This document shows, piece by piece, positions 44,505-53,520 of a stretch of DNA of 64,000 nucleotides. The position numbers were made by a program, and so were the translations under genes. Every line of letters begins with the position of its first letter. The first letter of the stretch is position 1. The DNA is from Bacteroidota bacterium (lineage in GTDB: Bacteria; Bacteroidota; Bacteroidia; Chitinophagales; Chitinophagaceae), in assembly GCA_947457075.1 (NCBI GenBank), contig CANGUG010000001.1, positions 62,001 through 126,000 on the forward strand. Reading direction: 5' to 3'. The notes under the pieces are model-generated. The model saw only the letters and a list, made by a program, of their open reading frames with translations, did not search any database and was not told where the DNA came from.

Positions 44505-46934
44505 TTATTTTTTGTTACTCAATATAGTGATTGTATCAGCATGTTGCTCAATAAGTGATGTTGAAAAATACGCAGGAAAATATTGGTCATTTGCCCATGT
44601 GGAAAACAAATTACCATAATAAGGGCTTTTATAATCACCAGATTGACCAGGTGTATTAATCATTAGGGTATGGTCCCAATTTTTAGTATCCATTAATACC
44701 CTAAAACTAGCACCACTTGATTGATTCTCGGCGCTTCCTGTTGAACCCACCGTATAACCATTGCCACCTCTTGGTAATGGCCCTAGGTTTAATTTTTGTT
44801 GAGCATTGGCGTTCAATAAATGAGCCAGCGGATGTTCAAGACGAATATGCTTGTAATTGTCTTGTCCATATCTCCAAAGAGAATAATCAATTTTATCTGA
44901 GAGCGGTGTTTTAAATTTAGCTGCCATTTTAGAAAACGCTTGTTCAAAACATTTAATTAAAAACTGATCTCTTTGCTCATTAGGATTATGATTAAAATAA
45001 GCAGTAGGGTAAACTAAACGTTCTATCACTTTTGAAAGTTGTAAGGAAACAAGTCCTTTGATACTTTCTGGTATAAATAATTTAGAAGCTTCAAACATGA
45101 TTTCTTTTTCCATCATTACATAAAAACCAGCAGCCACACTTTCTTTATTTAATTGGTAATTCCATCCGTTTAAATATTCATCCCTAAATAATTTCATTTG
45201 CGCTGAGGATAAGGGCACATTTTTTATCAATGGAATAATTGTACTTGCTGGTATGGAGTAATAATCTGTCTGCAAAGCAGCCATATCCTGTAGGGTAATT
45301 TTTTCTTTACTATTTAATTCGGATTCAATTCGATTGGCTCTGAATGCATCGGACCATGTATAACCCACTGCATTCCAATGCTTATAATCATTGGGTGTAA
45401 CATTATTATTAGCAGTGGCAAAAAAACCTTTTGTAGGATTCAAAATATGGGGACGCTCTTTAATAGGTAAATATCCCTTCCACTCAAACCTACCATCACC
45501 AGGAATGGGAACATATCCGCTAAAATTTTCTCTTATGGGAACAATGCCCACAGCCTGCCATCCTATATTCCCTTTTTTGTCAGCCCATATCATATTTTCA
45601 CCAGGAATATGACTATAACTACATGCTTCTCTAAAACTATTCCAATCTTTTGCTTGATCAATTCTTAAGGAAGCTAAATACGGAGATCCTCCTGGTTCCA
45701 TCCAAGCACATTTCATGGAATATGCTTTATGATGAACACTGTCAATATACATTACTGGACCGTGAACTGAATAAGGCAATTGAACAATATGTGGATTTTG
45801 ATTTTTTACTATAATAGTATCCTTAATTATTTGCATGGTTTTCCATGCCCCTTTATACCAATATTGTTGGTGGTTATTTGGATTCAAATTATATACATAA
45901 ATATCTTCTCCGTCTGTTTCATAAATGGTTAATCCCCAAGCACCATAATCATTGTGGCCTATGGAAACGCCTGGTATGGTAGGTTCTCCACCTCCAATTA
46001 CATTCCAGCCTGGTGCATTTAAATGTACAATATAGCGCAATGAGGGAAGGTCAATTTTACGATGTGGGTCATTTGCTAACAAGGGAAAACCGCTAGCTGA
46101 TTTTTTTCCGCTCACTATCCAGTTATTACTACCTTCCATTTCCTGATCACTTAAAAAAGGTTCTACTTTTTTATTTTTATGATCAGCTCCAAGCATTACA
46201 TTGGTTTCCTCAATGGTAGTAATATCGTTTTTTGTAAACTCCAATTCTGCTCGATAGGCATTATATAATTCTAAAATAGGGCTATTGAATAATGTTCCAT
46301 CAATGGTACTATCCAATTGAAGAAGGGGATCTTTAGGATGAAACCACATAATTTCTTTTACTTTAGCCGCTCCTACTTTCGTAACTGCTTTTCCTAAATT
46401 CAATTCCTGGGTACTATTACCTAATAATCCCTGATGTCTTGATATCACTACCTCCGCTGTCCATTTTTTAGGAGTTATTTTTAACAATTTAAATTCAAAA
46501 GGCAACAAGGAAGTATCCCTGTTCACTTCATCAATATAGGCGTTCACTCCATTTACATAAGATTGAATTATTTTTTGACCACGAGGATGGTAGTGATTTA
46601 ATTCTTTTTGCATATCTCCCCTATATTTAAATAGTCTTGTTCCTATATCTCTTTTTAGTGCGCGCGCGCCAAAAATTTCAGCAACAGTGCCTGTGGCTTG
46701 CCTACGCCAAACTTCAAATTGAAAAAGCCTGTCTTTAGCAGCACAATATCCTTGCGCAAAAAATAAATCGGTTTCATTATTGGCATAAATATGATTCACT
46801 CCCCACTTATCTCTAATGACTTTTACATTTTGTAAAACGCCGTTCACTTTTATAGTGTTTACCTTTTGTGCATTTGCTTGATGAACGTTTAAAATTGCTA
46901 TACAGCTTAATAAAAACAAGATGGTATTTTTCAT
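44505..46934 (-). CDS. Penicillin acylase family hydrolase (third of three)
   Basis: The protein is 809 residues from the ATG at 46934 (signal peptide ending ANAQ); a GTG six codons earlier is rejected. The alpha part has RDKWGVNHIYA and RLFQFEVWRRQATG, the latter typical of the classical penicillin/cephalosporin acylase branch. The processing site is EGSNNWIVSG with Ser269, followed by the conserved NDPHRKIDLPS block. Of the three paralogues it is the closest to that branch. It would act on a periplasmic amide substrate that is not identifiable here. Confidence 0.9.
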   Translation of the reverse strand: MKNTILFLLSCIAILNVHQANAQKVNTIKVNGVLQNVKVIRDKWGVNHIYANNETDLFFAQGYCAAKDRLFQFEVWRRQATGTVAEIFGARALKRDIGTRLFKYRGDMQKELNHYHPRGQKIIQSYVNGVNAYIDEVNRDTSLLPFEFKLLKITPKKWTAEVVISRHQGLLGNSTQELNLGKAVTKVGAAKVKEIMWFHPKDPLLQLDSTIDGTLFNSPILELYNAYRAELEFTKNDITTIEETNVMLGADHKNKKVEPFLSDQEMEGSNNWIVSGKKSASGFPLLANDPHRKIDLPSLRYIVHLNAPGWNVIGGGEPTIPGVSIGHNDYGAWGLTIYETDGEDIYVYNLNPNNHQQYWYKGAWKTMQIIKDTIIVKNQNPHIVQLPYSVHGPVMYIDSVHHKAYSMKCAWMEPGGSPYLASLRIDQAKDWNSFREACSYSHIPGENMIWADKKGNIGWQAVGIVPIRENFSGYVPIPGDGRFEWKGYLPIKERPHILNPTKGFFATANNNVTPNDYKHWNAVGYTWSDAFRANRIESELNSKEKITLQDMAALQTDYYSIPASTIIPLIKNVPLSSAQMKLFRDEYLNGWNYQLNKESVAAGFYVMMEKEIMFEASKLFIPESIKGLVSLQLSKVIERLVYPTAYFNHNPNEQRDQFLIKCFEQAFSKMAAKFKTPLSDKIDYSLWRYGQDNYKHIRLEHPLAHLLNANAQQKLNLGPLPRGGNGYTVGSTGSAENQSSGASFRVLMDTKNWDHTLMINTPGQSGDYKSPYYGNLFSTWANDQYFPAYFSTSLIEQHADTITILSNKK

Positions 46935-46972
46935 TGGTTTGAATTTACACACTTAAATTAAACAATATTTAC

Positions 46973-47003
46973 AAAAAAGCCACTTCCAATATGAAAGTGG
47001 CTT
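46973..47003 (-). terminator. Intrinsic terminator of the MBL-rhodanese gene
   Basis: On the minus strand the hairpin AAGCCACTT / AAGTGGCTT is followed by a run of Ts, 28 bases past the stop codon. Confidence 0.85.
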
Positions 47004-47030
47004 AATTATTTATGTAATTTATAAATTGAA

Positions 47031-48455
47031 TTATGCTTGTAAACTGGGGGGACTTGAATATGCTGCAATTGTAAATTTACCCGAATCTTTAATTTCCTTG
47101 AATCCTCCTTTTACATCAATTAAATTATCGTAACCGCGCGCTTTTAAAATAGAAATGAAAATCATGGATCTATACCCTCCTGCACAGTGCACCATATACT
47201 TTTTATCTTTATCAATCATTGTCATACTATCATTAATAAAGTCCAAGGGAGCGTTAATTGCGTCTTGGATATGCTCAGTATTGTATTCAGATGCTTTACG
47301 TACATCCAATATTAAGGTTTGGGAATCATTGTCATTTATTTGTGCTAATTCATTTGCATCTATTGATGTAATATGATCTACTTCCTTGCCAGCTTTATCC
47401 CATGCTTCAAAACCACCTTGTAAGTATCCAATGGTAAAATCATAACCCACTCTTGCCAATCTTGTAATTACCTCTAATTCACGTCCCTCATCGGTTACTA
47501 GTAAAATTTCTTGTTTAATGTCTGGTATCATTGCGCCCACCCAAGGTGCAAAACTGCCATCAATGCCTATATTAATTGAATTAGGTATAAAGCCTTTAGC
47601 AAAGGTTTGTGCGACTCTAGTATCTAAAATCAACGCTTTTGTTTCATTTGCAACTGCTTCAAATGCATCAGGTGCAAATGCATGTTGTCCTCTTGCTAAA
47701 ACCGTATCAATACTATCATAGCCTTGTATATTCATCATTACATTTAATGGAAAATAGCCAGGAGGGGCAACCAAACCATCCAATACCGCCTCAATAAATT
47801 CAGGCTTTGTCATGTTGGGCGCCAATGCATAATTGGTCGCTTTTTGGCTACCTAATGTGTCCTGGGTTTCTTTACTCATTTTTTTACCACAGGCACTACC
47901 AGCACCATGTGCAGGGTATATAATGATGTCATTTGATAAAGGCATAATTTTATTGCGCAAAGAATCGTATAAATGTCCAGCTAAAATTTCTTGTGTTAAT
48001 TCAGCTGATACTTTTTGTGCTAAATCTGGACGACCCACATCTCCAATAAATAAAGTATCGCCACTAAACAAAGCCACTTCTTTACCTGATTCATCTATTA
48101 GTAAATAACAGGTACTTTCCATAGTATGACCAGGAGTATGTATCACCTTTATATTGACTTTTCCAACTGTAATCAATTCGCCATCTTTTGCGCTATAAAA
48201 ATCAAATGCAGGCGCAGCAGTAGGTCCATAAACAATGGTTGCGCCGGTTTTTTTGGCCAAATCAATATGCCCTGATACAAAGTCAGCATGAAAATGTGTT
48301 TCTAATACATATTTGATAGTAGCCTTATCTAGTAATGCTTTTTGTATATAAGCATCCACCTCTCTTAATGGATCAATGATTGCCACTTCCCCTTCACTCA
48401 TAATATAGTAGGCGCCTTGTGCTAAACAGCCCGTATAAATTTGTTCTATTTTCAT
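47031..48455 (-). CDS. Metallo-beta-lactamase fold protein with two rhodanese domains
   Basis: The 474-residue protein has an N-terminal MBL domain (about 1-240) with H54-F-H56-A-D58 and H63, GHTMESTCY and the GDTLFIGDVGRPD motif of the ETHE1/persulfide dioxygenase-like group. Two rhodanese modules follow. The first (about 265-360) has TDEGRE where a catalytic Cys would sit and looks inactive. The second (about 370-465) has HCAGGYRSM with the active Cys. The protein probably handles persulfide or thiosulfate sulfur. It is divergent from a TauE/SafE exporter with a CRP-type palindrome between them. Confidence 0.9.
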   Translation of the reverse strand: MKIEQIYTGCLAQGAYYIMSEGEVAIIDPLREVDAYIQKALLDKATIKYVLETHFHADFVSGHIDLAKKTGATIVYGPTAAPAFDFYSAKDGELITVGKVNIKVIHTPGHTMESTCYLLIDESGKEVALFSGDTLFIGDVGRPDLAQKVSAELTQEILAGHLYDSLRNKIMPLSNDIIIYPAHGAGSACGKKMSKETQDTLGSQKATNYALAPNMTKPEFIEAVLDGLVAPPGYFPLNVMMNIQGYDSIDTVLARGQHAFAPDAFEAVANETKALILDTRVAQTFAKGFIPNSINIGIDGSFAPWVGAMIPDIKQEILLVTDEGRELEVITRLARVGYDFTIGYLQGGFEAWDKAGKEVDHITSIDANELAQINDNDSQTLILDVRKASEYNTEHIQDAINAPLDFINDSMTMIDKDKKYMVHCAGGYRSMIFISILKARGYDNLIDVKGGFKEIKDSGKFTIAAYSSPPSLQA

Positions 48456-48508
48456 ATTACACCGATTTTTATTTAGTCCACAAATTCAGTTATAAAATTA
48501 AGTTATAT

Positions 48509-48524
48509 AGTGACAAAAATCACT
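48509..48524. promoter_or_regulatory. CRP/FNR-type palindrome in the divergent promoter region
   Basis: AGTGA and TCACT are separated by exactly six bases, the spacing of CRP-FNR family operators. A further AGTGA half-site lies at 48546-48550. It sits between the MBL-rhodanese gene and the TauE exporter, so it could control both. Confidence 0.5.
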
Positions 48525-48604
48525 TTCACACAAAAATATTAGTTAAGTGACAAATAGTACATAAATTGTAGTTCATTAACGAGATATTCGCAAAAATTTT
48601 CCTC

Positions 48605-49393
48605 ATGGAATGGATAGGGTATGTAGCTTCAATTTTAATTGGTATTTCCCTTGGATTAATTGGAAGTGGCGGGTCTATATTAACGGTTCCAGTATTGGTT
48701 TATTTATTTCACATTAATCCATTATTAGCGACCACCTATTCTTTGTGTATTGTAGGACTAAGTAGTATTGCAGGAGTCATTTCAAGGTTAAGACAAAAGC
48801 TACTTGATTTAAAAGTAATAATTGTTTTTGGAGGACCTTCTATATTGGGCGTTTTTATTGCTAGAAAATTTATTCTTCAAGCTATTCCAGCACAATTCAA
48901 TATTTTATCAGCTACACTTATCAGTAAAAGTAATTTTATCATGTTGTTTTTTGCAACATTAATGTTGGCATCCGCCTTGTCCATGATATTTGGAAAGAAT
49001 AAAAAAGAAAATGAAGTACAAAAACCAGTGTACGGTTTTTCACTTGCGATAGTGGGGCTTATCGAAGGTATTGTCACCGGAATCGTGGGGGCAGGAGGCG
49101 GCTTTTTAATAATACCTGCACTTGTCCTTTTGGGTAAATTGCCCATGAAAAAAGCAATCGCTTCCTCTTTGCTGATCATCACCATAAAATCATTGGTGGG
49201 ATTTGGAGGAGATTTGCTTCATGTAACGGTAGATTGGAAATTCCTCTCTATCATTACCCTATTGTCCACCTTAGGCATTATAACGGGTAATTATCTAAAC
49301 AAAACGATTGATGGAGCCAAACTCAAAAAAGGGTTTGGGTGGTTTGTTTTATTTATGGCCTTGGTTATTTTATTTGAACAATTTTTCGCTTAG
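48605..49393 (+). CDS. TauE/SafE family sulfite or anion exporter
   Basis: The 262-residue, about eight-helix protein has the duplicated TauE/SafE half-motifs: GLIGSGGSILTVPVLVY near the N-terminus and GIVGAGGGFLIIPALVL in the second half. Family members export sulfite, sulfoacetate and similar anions. Pairing with a divergent MBL-rhodanese sulfur protein suggests a small sulfur detoxification module; the exported anion is inferred. Confidence 0.9.
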   Translation: MEWIGYVASILIGISLGLIGSGGSILTVPVLVYLFHINPLLATTYSLCIVGLSSIAGVISRLRQKLLDLKVIIVFGGPSILGVFIARKFILQAIPAQFNILSATLISKSNFIMLFFATLMLASALSMIFGKNKKENEVQKPVYGFSLAIVGLIEGIVTGIVGAGGGFLIIPALVLLGKLPMKKAIASSLLIITIKSLVGFGGDLLHVTVDWKFLSIITLLSTLGIITGNYLNKTIDGAKLKKGFGWFVLFMALVILFEQFFA

Positions 49394-49430
49394 TGTTTAT
49401 TCCTGCATTAATTATTGAAATCAATATAGG

Positions 49431-51416
49431 TTAGTTCAAATATTTTTTAAACCATTCTAAGTGGCTATTTAATCGATGTACGTTATAACTAGGTACTCGA
49501 ATACCATGATTTTGATTTGGATAAATAATTAATTGTGTTGGAATACCTACCGATTTAAATGCTTGATACATTTGTTCAGCACCTACTACTGGTACATTAA
49601 AATCAGCTTCACTTGCCATAAACAAAGTAGGCGTTTTTATTTCTTTTACTTTGAAAAAAGGGTAAGATATGTCTAACCACTTTTGTAAATTTTCCCAAGG
49701 CTTACCCAATTCCGGCTCGTATTGGCTAATATACTGATCCGTTCCGTAGAATGATAGCATTAGAGAACCTCCGGCACCACTTACTGCAGCTTTAAAACGC
49801 TTGTCTGTTGCAATGGTATAGTTGGTTAAAATACCTCCATAACTCCATCCTGCAATGGCCATTTTGTTTTCATCCGCAACGCCTGTTTTAATTAAATAAT
49901 CCGCTACGCCAATAATATCTTTCACTTCCTTGTTACCCCAATCGCCATAAATTGTTTTTGTATAGTTAGCACCACGACCACTACTGCCTCTGTAATTAAC
50001 GGCAGCAACTGCATACCCTGCTGCTGCGTAAACTTGGCTGGTTAAATCAAATGAATAATCATCTTGGGCAACAGGGCCGCCGTGAATAAATAAAATGAGT
50101 GGTAATTTTTTTGCATTACTATCTGGCAAATATAAAATACCATTTACTTTATTATTATCACTTGCTGTTGCACTAAAACCTTTGACTACAATTTTTTGAG
50201 TACTATTTACAAAAGCATCTTGCAAATGGGTTAATTGTTTAAAACCATTGCCTTCGTTAAGATACACTTCGTTTGGTACATTAGGTGTACTAAATAGAGC
50301 AGCCATTTTTCCTTTATCATTCATATTTACTCCATTGTAAACACCCATATCATTGGTAAATGAATTGACAGCTCCTGTATTGGCATTCACTTGAATAATA
50401 TTTTGTTTGCGATCATCCTCCGATGTTCCATAAATATTTTTTCCATCCAATGACCAAAATATATTTTCAATGGAAAGGTCATATTTTTTGGTGATTACTT
50501 TTTCGGATTTTGAAGTAATATCATATATGCCCAAATGTTGTATATCATACATATTAAAAGCATCTTCAGAACTGCTTCTTAAAAAAGCTATCTTATTATT
50601 GTCTGGACTAAATACCGGCTTTTGATCGACTCCTTTGTAAAAAGTGAGCTGAACAGGCTTTGCGTTTTTTTCTAAGGATAGTAAAAACAGATCCGTATTT
50701 GAATTTTGATCAAAATTAGGCGTCACATTGCTTGCATAAGCAACAAGTTTTCCGTCGTTACTCACCACTGCATCGGTTTCGTTGTTTATGCCACTGGTTA
50801 ATGTATCTAATTTTTTTGTTGACACATTAAATACATAAAGATGTGTTTTTCGGTTGTCTAAATACCCTTCATAATCGGCCTTAAAATGATAACGATTAAT
50901 TTCATAGGGTACCCTTATTTTTGTTTTGGCGGTGTCCGCAAAATTTTGGTCTTTAATTTCAAATAAAATACTACTCCCGTCTTTGAACCATTGATAGTTT
51001 TCAATTTCACCTTTAATATGCGTAAGCTGCACTGGCTCTCCACCTCGACGGTCTAAAACATATAACTGACTTTCTGCTTTTTCCTCTTTACCTGCTGCTA
51101 TATAAGAAATATATTTTCCATCAGGACTCCATTGATAATTAGATACGCCTTTAGTTTGTGCAGTTAAAGAAACTGTTTCCTTACCGTCTTTGTGGACCAT
51201 ATACAATTGTCCAACATTTCTATCCTTTGTCGAATCTGCTTTTGAAACGGTGTATAAAATCCAATCTCCCTCGGGTGATACCAGAGGACGGCCTACATTA
51301 CTTATTGCATAAATCGCCTTGGGCGTTAGTTTATGTAAATTGGAATTAGATTGTTGTGCATACCCCATTTGAGTACAAAATAAAATTCCGAATAAAAATA
51401 GTTTGGCAAGACGCAT
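49431..51416 (-). CDS. Exported S9 family peptidase (prolyl oligopeptidase/acylaminoacyl peptidase type)
   Basis: The 661-residue protein has a signal peptide (ending GYAQ), a seven-bladed beta-propeller domain (about 40-400, with SPDGKYI and WSLDGK repeats) and a C-terminal alpha/beta hydrolase domain. Catalytic triad elements are GWSYGGILTNY (Ser), the Asp of SEADFNVP and QNHGIR (His). The enzyme removes dipeptides or acyl-amino acids from peptides. It is a single gene. Confidence 0.9.
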   Translation of the reverse strand: MRLAKLFLFGILFCTQMGYAQQSNSNLHKLTPKAIYAISNVGRPLVSPEGDWILYTVSKADSTKDRNVGQLYMVHKDGKETVSLTAQTKGVSNYQWSPDGKYISYIAAGKEEKAESQLYVLDRRGGEPVQLTHIKGEIENYQWFKDGSSILFEIKDQNFADTAKTKIRVPYEINRYHFKADYEGYLDNRKTHLYVFNVSTKKLDTLTSGINNETDAVVSNDGKLVAYASNVTPNFDQNSNTDLFLLSLEKNAKPVQLTFYKGVDQKPVFSPDNNKIAFLRSSSEDAFNMYDIQHLGIYDITSKSEKVITKKYDLSIENIFWSLDGKNIYGTSEDDRKQNIIQVNANTGAVNSFTNDMGVYNGVNMNDKGKMAALFSTPNVPNEVYLNEGNGFKQLTHLQDAFVNSTQKIVVKGFSATASDNNKVNGILYLPDSNAKKLPLILFIHGGPVAQDDYSFDLTSQVYAAAGYAVAAVNYRGSSGRGANYTKTIYGDWGNKEVKDIIGVADYLIKTGVADENKMAIAGWSYGGILTNYTIATDKRFKAAVSGAGGSLMLSFYGTDQYISQYEPELGKPWENLQKWLDISYPFFKVKEIKTPTLFMASEADFNVPVVGAEQMYQAFKSVGIPTQLIIYPNQNHGIRVPSYNVHRLNSHLEWFKKYLN

Positions 51417-51522
51417 ACATTAATTTTTAGGTTAATCAAATGTACGAACTTATTGAAAGGGTAAAAAAAGGGCAGTATAGAAATACCGCCCGATTGTACG
51501 ATTGCTTGTTATGAATTTCCAG

Positions 51523-51593
51523 CTGTCATAGATGGGATCGAACCATCGTTAAGGGTTTTGCTGACCCTTGCCTCTCCACTCGGCCACATGACA
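51523..51593 (-). tRNA. Atypical tRNA-Cys-like gene (anticodon GCA, A33)
   Basis: On the minus strand 71 bases fold into a full cloverleaf. There is a 7-bp acceptor stem (TGTCATG/TATGACA, with one G-T pair), a D-arm GCC..GGC, an anticodon arm AGGGT/ACCCT, a 4-base variable loop and a T-arm GATGG/CCATC with loop TTCGATC. The anticodon loop is CAGCAAA: GCA (Cys) at 34-36, but A at 33 instead of the nearly universal U33. The discriminator is G and the acceptor opens with T-A, unlike the U73 of ordinary bacterial tRNA-Cys. No CCA is encoded. It could be a diverged paralogue, a specialised tRNA or a decayed gene. Confidence 0.6.
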
Positions 51594-51846
51594 ATATTTT
51601 TAAAAGGAGCTAAGCCTATTGAAAGATTGCTAAGGACAGTACAAATATATACATTTATTTGATATTGTCTACTATTTTTATAGACTTTAAAGTATTGCGT
51701 CTCATATTATTGATTTTCAATTAATTATATATAGCAAATTTGATTTAGTATGTTAAAAGAAGGGAAGAAAATAATCAATAGGTTAGCCCTATGGAATTGG
51801 TAACTTTGTAGGGATGCTATAATGATTTATCCCCCTGTTTTATTCA
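51594..51846. other. Intergenic region with no gene seen
   Basis: This stretch, together with the S9 upstream bases and the tRNA-like gene, makes the only gap over 300 bases between protein genes. I see no other open reading frame, and only the promoter-like TAACTTTG (51801-51808) before the CaCA exchanger. Confidence 0.6.
51801..51808 (+). promoter_or_regulatory. Promoter element TAACTTTG
   Basis: An exact TAnnTTTG box, 38 bases before the ATG of the exchanger gene. Confidence 0.45.
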
Positions 51847-52887
51847 ATGAATATACATACCATTTCAACCGAGCTGTTAATTATTGTATTCTTAGTTTCA
51901 ACCGTTGTCATTTGGATAAGTGGAATAAAATTAACGAAGGCAATAGATGCCATCACCCTACATTTTAATTTAGGGGAAGCTTTTGGAGGCATGGTATTTT
52001 TATCCATCGTAACCAACCTGCCAGAAATTGCTATTACTGCTGTTGCTGCCTATCATCGAGAATATGATATTGCCATTAGCAATATTCTAGGTGGCATCGC
52101 CATTCAAACTGTGGTGCTTGTCTTAATTGATATTTTTGGTGTGGGTCGTTCTGCTCCACTTACTCATAAAGGACATTCAAAAATATTAATTGTAGAAGGG
52201 CTTGCGGTCATCTTTATACTTTGTCTTGTTTTAATAGCAAGTCAATTTCCTGCAAATTTAATATATGCAAGAAGCACCCCCTTTGAATGGTTGATACTTG
52301 CTATTTGGTTAGGCACGATTTATATGACTACAAGCTATATGCTTAAAAAAAAGCCTTCAATATCCTTACAAGAAAATAGTGCTCATCGTATTCGTTATCC
52401 TAAAGCAAAATTTCAGGGAACAATTACTATGGCAATTGTAGTTTTAAGTATTGGCGCCATCATTACCTTGTTGGCTGGATGGGGATTAATGATTACTGGC
52501 GAACAACTTAGCATTAGATGGGGGATGAGTGGTGTTTTGTTTGGAGGAACTATATTGGCATTATGTACTGCACTTCCTGAAATCTCTACTGGTATTGCTT
52601 CCGCAAAACTAAGAGACTATAATATGGCCGTAAGCGATATTTTTGGGGGGAATGCATTTTTACCTGTTTTATTTTTAATGGCCTCCCTAATTAGCGGAGA
52701 TGCCATCCTGCCTAATTTAAAACCATCAGATATTTACCTAACTATTTTAGGAGTTATTCTTACGGGTATTTACATGATGGGGATGGTACTGCATTCAAAA
52801 AAACAAATTTTTAGAATGGGTATTGACTCCTTTATTGTACTCCTTGTTTACTTGATTGGCCTGCTTGGTTTAATTATTTTAATATAA
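51847..52887 (+). CDS. Sodium/calcium exchanger family (CaCA) membrane protein
   Basis: The 346-residue protein has two homologous halves of about five helices each. The alpha-repeat motifs are SIVTNLPEIAITAVAA with SNILGGIAIQ in the first half, and LCTALPEISTGIASA with SDIFGGNAFLP in the second. The conserved Glu residues in PEI coordinate the cation. It fits the YrbG/CAX-like cation:H+ or Na+:Ca2+ exchangers. It is a single gene; cation specificity is unresolved. Confidence 0.88.
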   Translation: MNIHTISTELLIIVFLVSTVVIWISGIKLTKAIDAITLHFNLGEAFGGMVFLSIVTNLPEIAITAVAAYHREYDIAISNILGGIAIQTVVLVLIDIFGVGRSAPLTHKGHSKILIVEGLAVIFILCLVLIASQFPANLIYARSTPFEWLILAIWLGTIYMTTSYMLKKKPSISLQENSAHRIRYPKAKFQGTITMAIVVLSIGAIITLLAGWGLMITGEQLSIRWGMSGVLFGGTILALCTALPEISTGIASAKLRDYNMAVSDIFGGNAFLPVLFLMASLISGDAILPNLKPSDIYLTILGVILTGIYMMGMVLHSKKQIFRMGIDSFIVLLVYLIGLLGLIILI

Positions 52888-52931
52888 ATACCACCAACAT
52901 TTAATTCGGCAACTACGCTTTTTGAACGCCC

Positions 52932-52939
52932 TATATTTG
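52932..52939 (+). promoter_or_regulatory. Promoter element TATATTTG
   Basis: An exact TAnnTTTG box, 19 bases before the ATG at 52959, indicating separate transcription of the T9SS-domain/fibre pair. Confidence 0.45.
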
Positions 52940-52958
52940 AAATCAAACCATTCAAATT

Positions 52959-53519
52959 ATGGCTATTCTTTTGTCCAAGAAAAAATATACTTTATTACTG
53001 GGACTTTTTTTTTTCAATTGTTTTTACTTAGCTGCTCAGTTCAACACCTTTAGCAATAAAGCAATAGTTGATCCTCGGTCAATAAATAGTAATGGGCATT
53101 CAGCCTCGCTAGCCGCATTAAACATTGATTGGAACCTTGGTGATTTTGCTCATGCTATACATTATTCAAATAATGAAATCTCCTATATCACTACTGGCTA
53201 TTTGCAAAATACTTACCATACGCTATTGCTTAAGGAGAAGCTAGACAGTATTTTATTGCATGTAAAAATTGGGCCGAATCCATTTAGTCGTACAATAAAC
53301 ATAACCTGTGACCAGGATGCAGTTATTATTAATGCCATAACCTTATTTGATTACGCGGGTAAACGGATTAGGCAAATAAAAGGTCCGTTTGCTGGGGTAC
53401 AGTTTGAGCAGCGGATACATGTTGATCAACTTATACAAGCCTTTTGTTTTGTTCAAATTCAATTCACTGTAGGAAATAATCAGCCATGCCTGCGCATTTA
53501 CAAATTAATTCAAAATTAA
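52959..53519 (+). CDS. Small secreted protein with T9SS-type C-terminal sorting domain
   Basis: The 186-residue protein has a signal peptide (ending YLAAQ), a short middle region with no recognised domain (about 30-100) and a C-terminal domain of about 85 residues. Its VKIGPNPFSRTINI followed by ITLFDYAGKRIRQI matches the type A sorting domain (PNPF and an LxDxxGK-like strand) that directs proteins through the type IX secretion system. Its mature passenger is very short, so it may be a surface accessory of the next gene, one base downstream. The family of the middle region is not recognised. Confidence 0.7.
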   Translation: MAILLSKKKYTLLLGLFFFNCFYLAAQFNTFSNKAIVDPRSINSNGHSASLAALNIDWNLGDFAHAIHYSNNEISYITTGYLQNTYHTLLLKEKLDSILLHVKIGPNPFSRTINITCDQDAVIINAITLFDYAGKRIRQIKGPFAGVQFEQRIHVDQLIQAFCFVQIQFTVGNNQPCLRIYKLIQN

Positions 53520-53520
53520 A

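Noticed and set aside
26224..46934. Penicillin acylase genes and beta-lactamase-fold proteins as an antibiotic-resistance island
   Set aside because: Family names only: the acylases act on many amides, and the class C-fold proteins (42939, 56080) are of the broad esterase/peptidase kind. No mobile element or regulator typical of resistance is present.
51523..51593. tRNA-Ser or tRNA-Leu at this locus
   Set aside because: There is only a 4-base variable loop and the anticodon is GCA. A shifted anticodon (CAG) would break the anticodon stem pairing.
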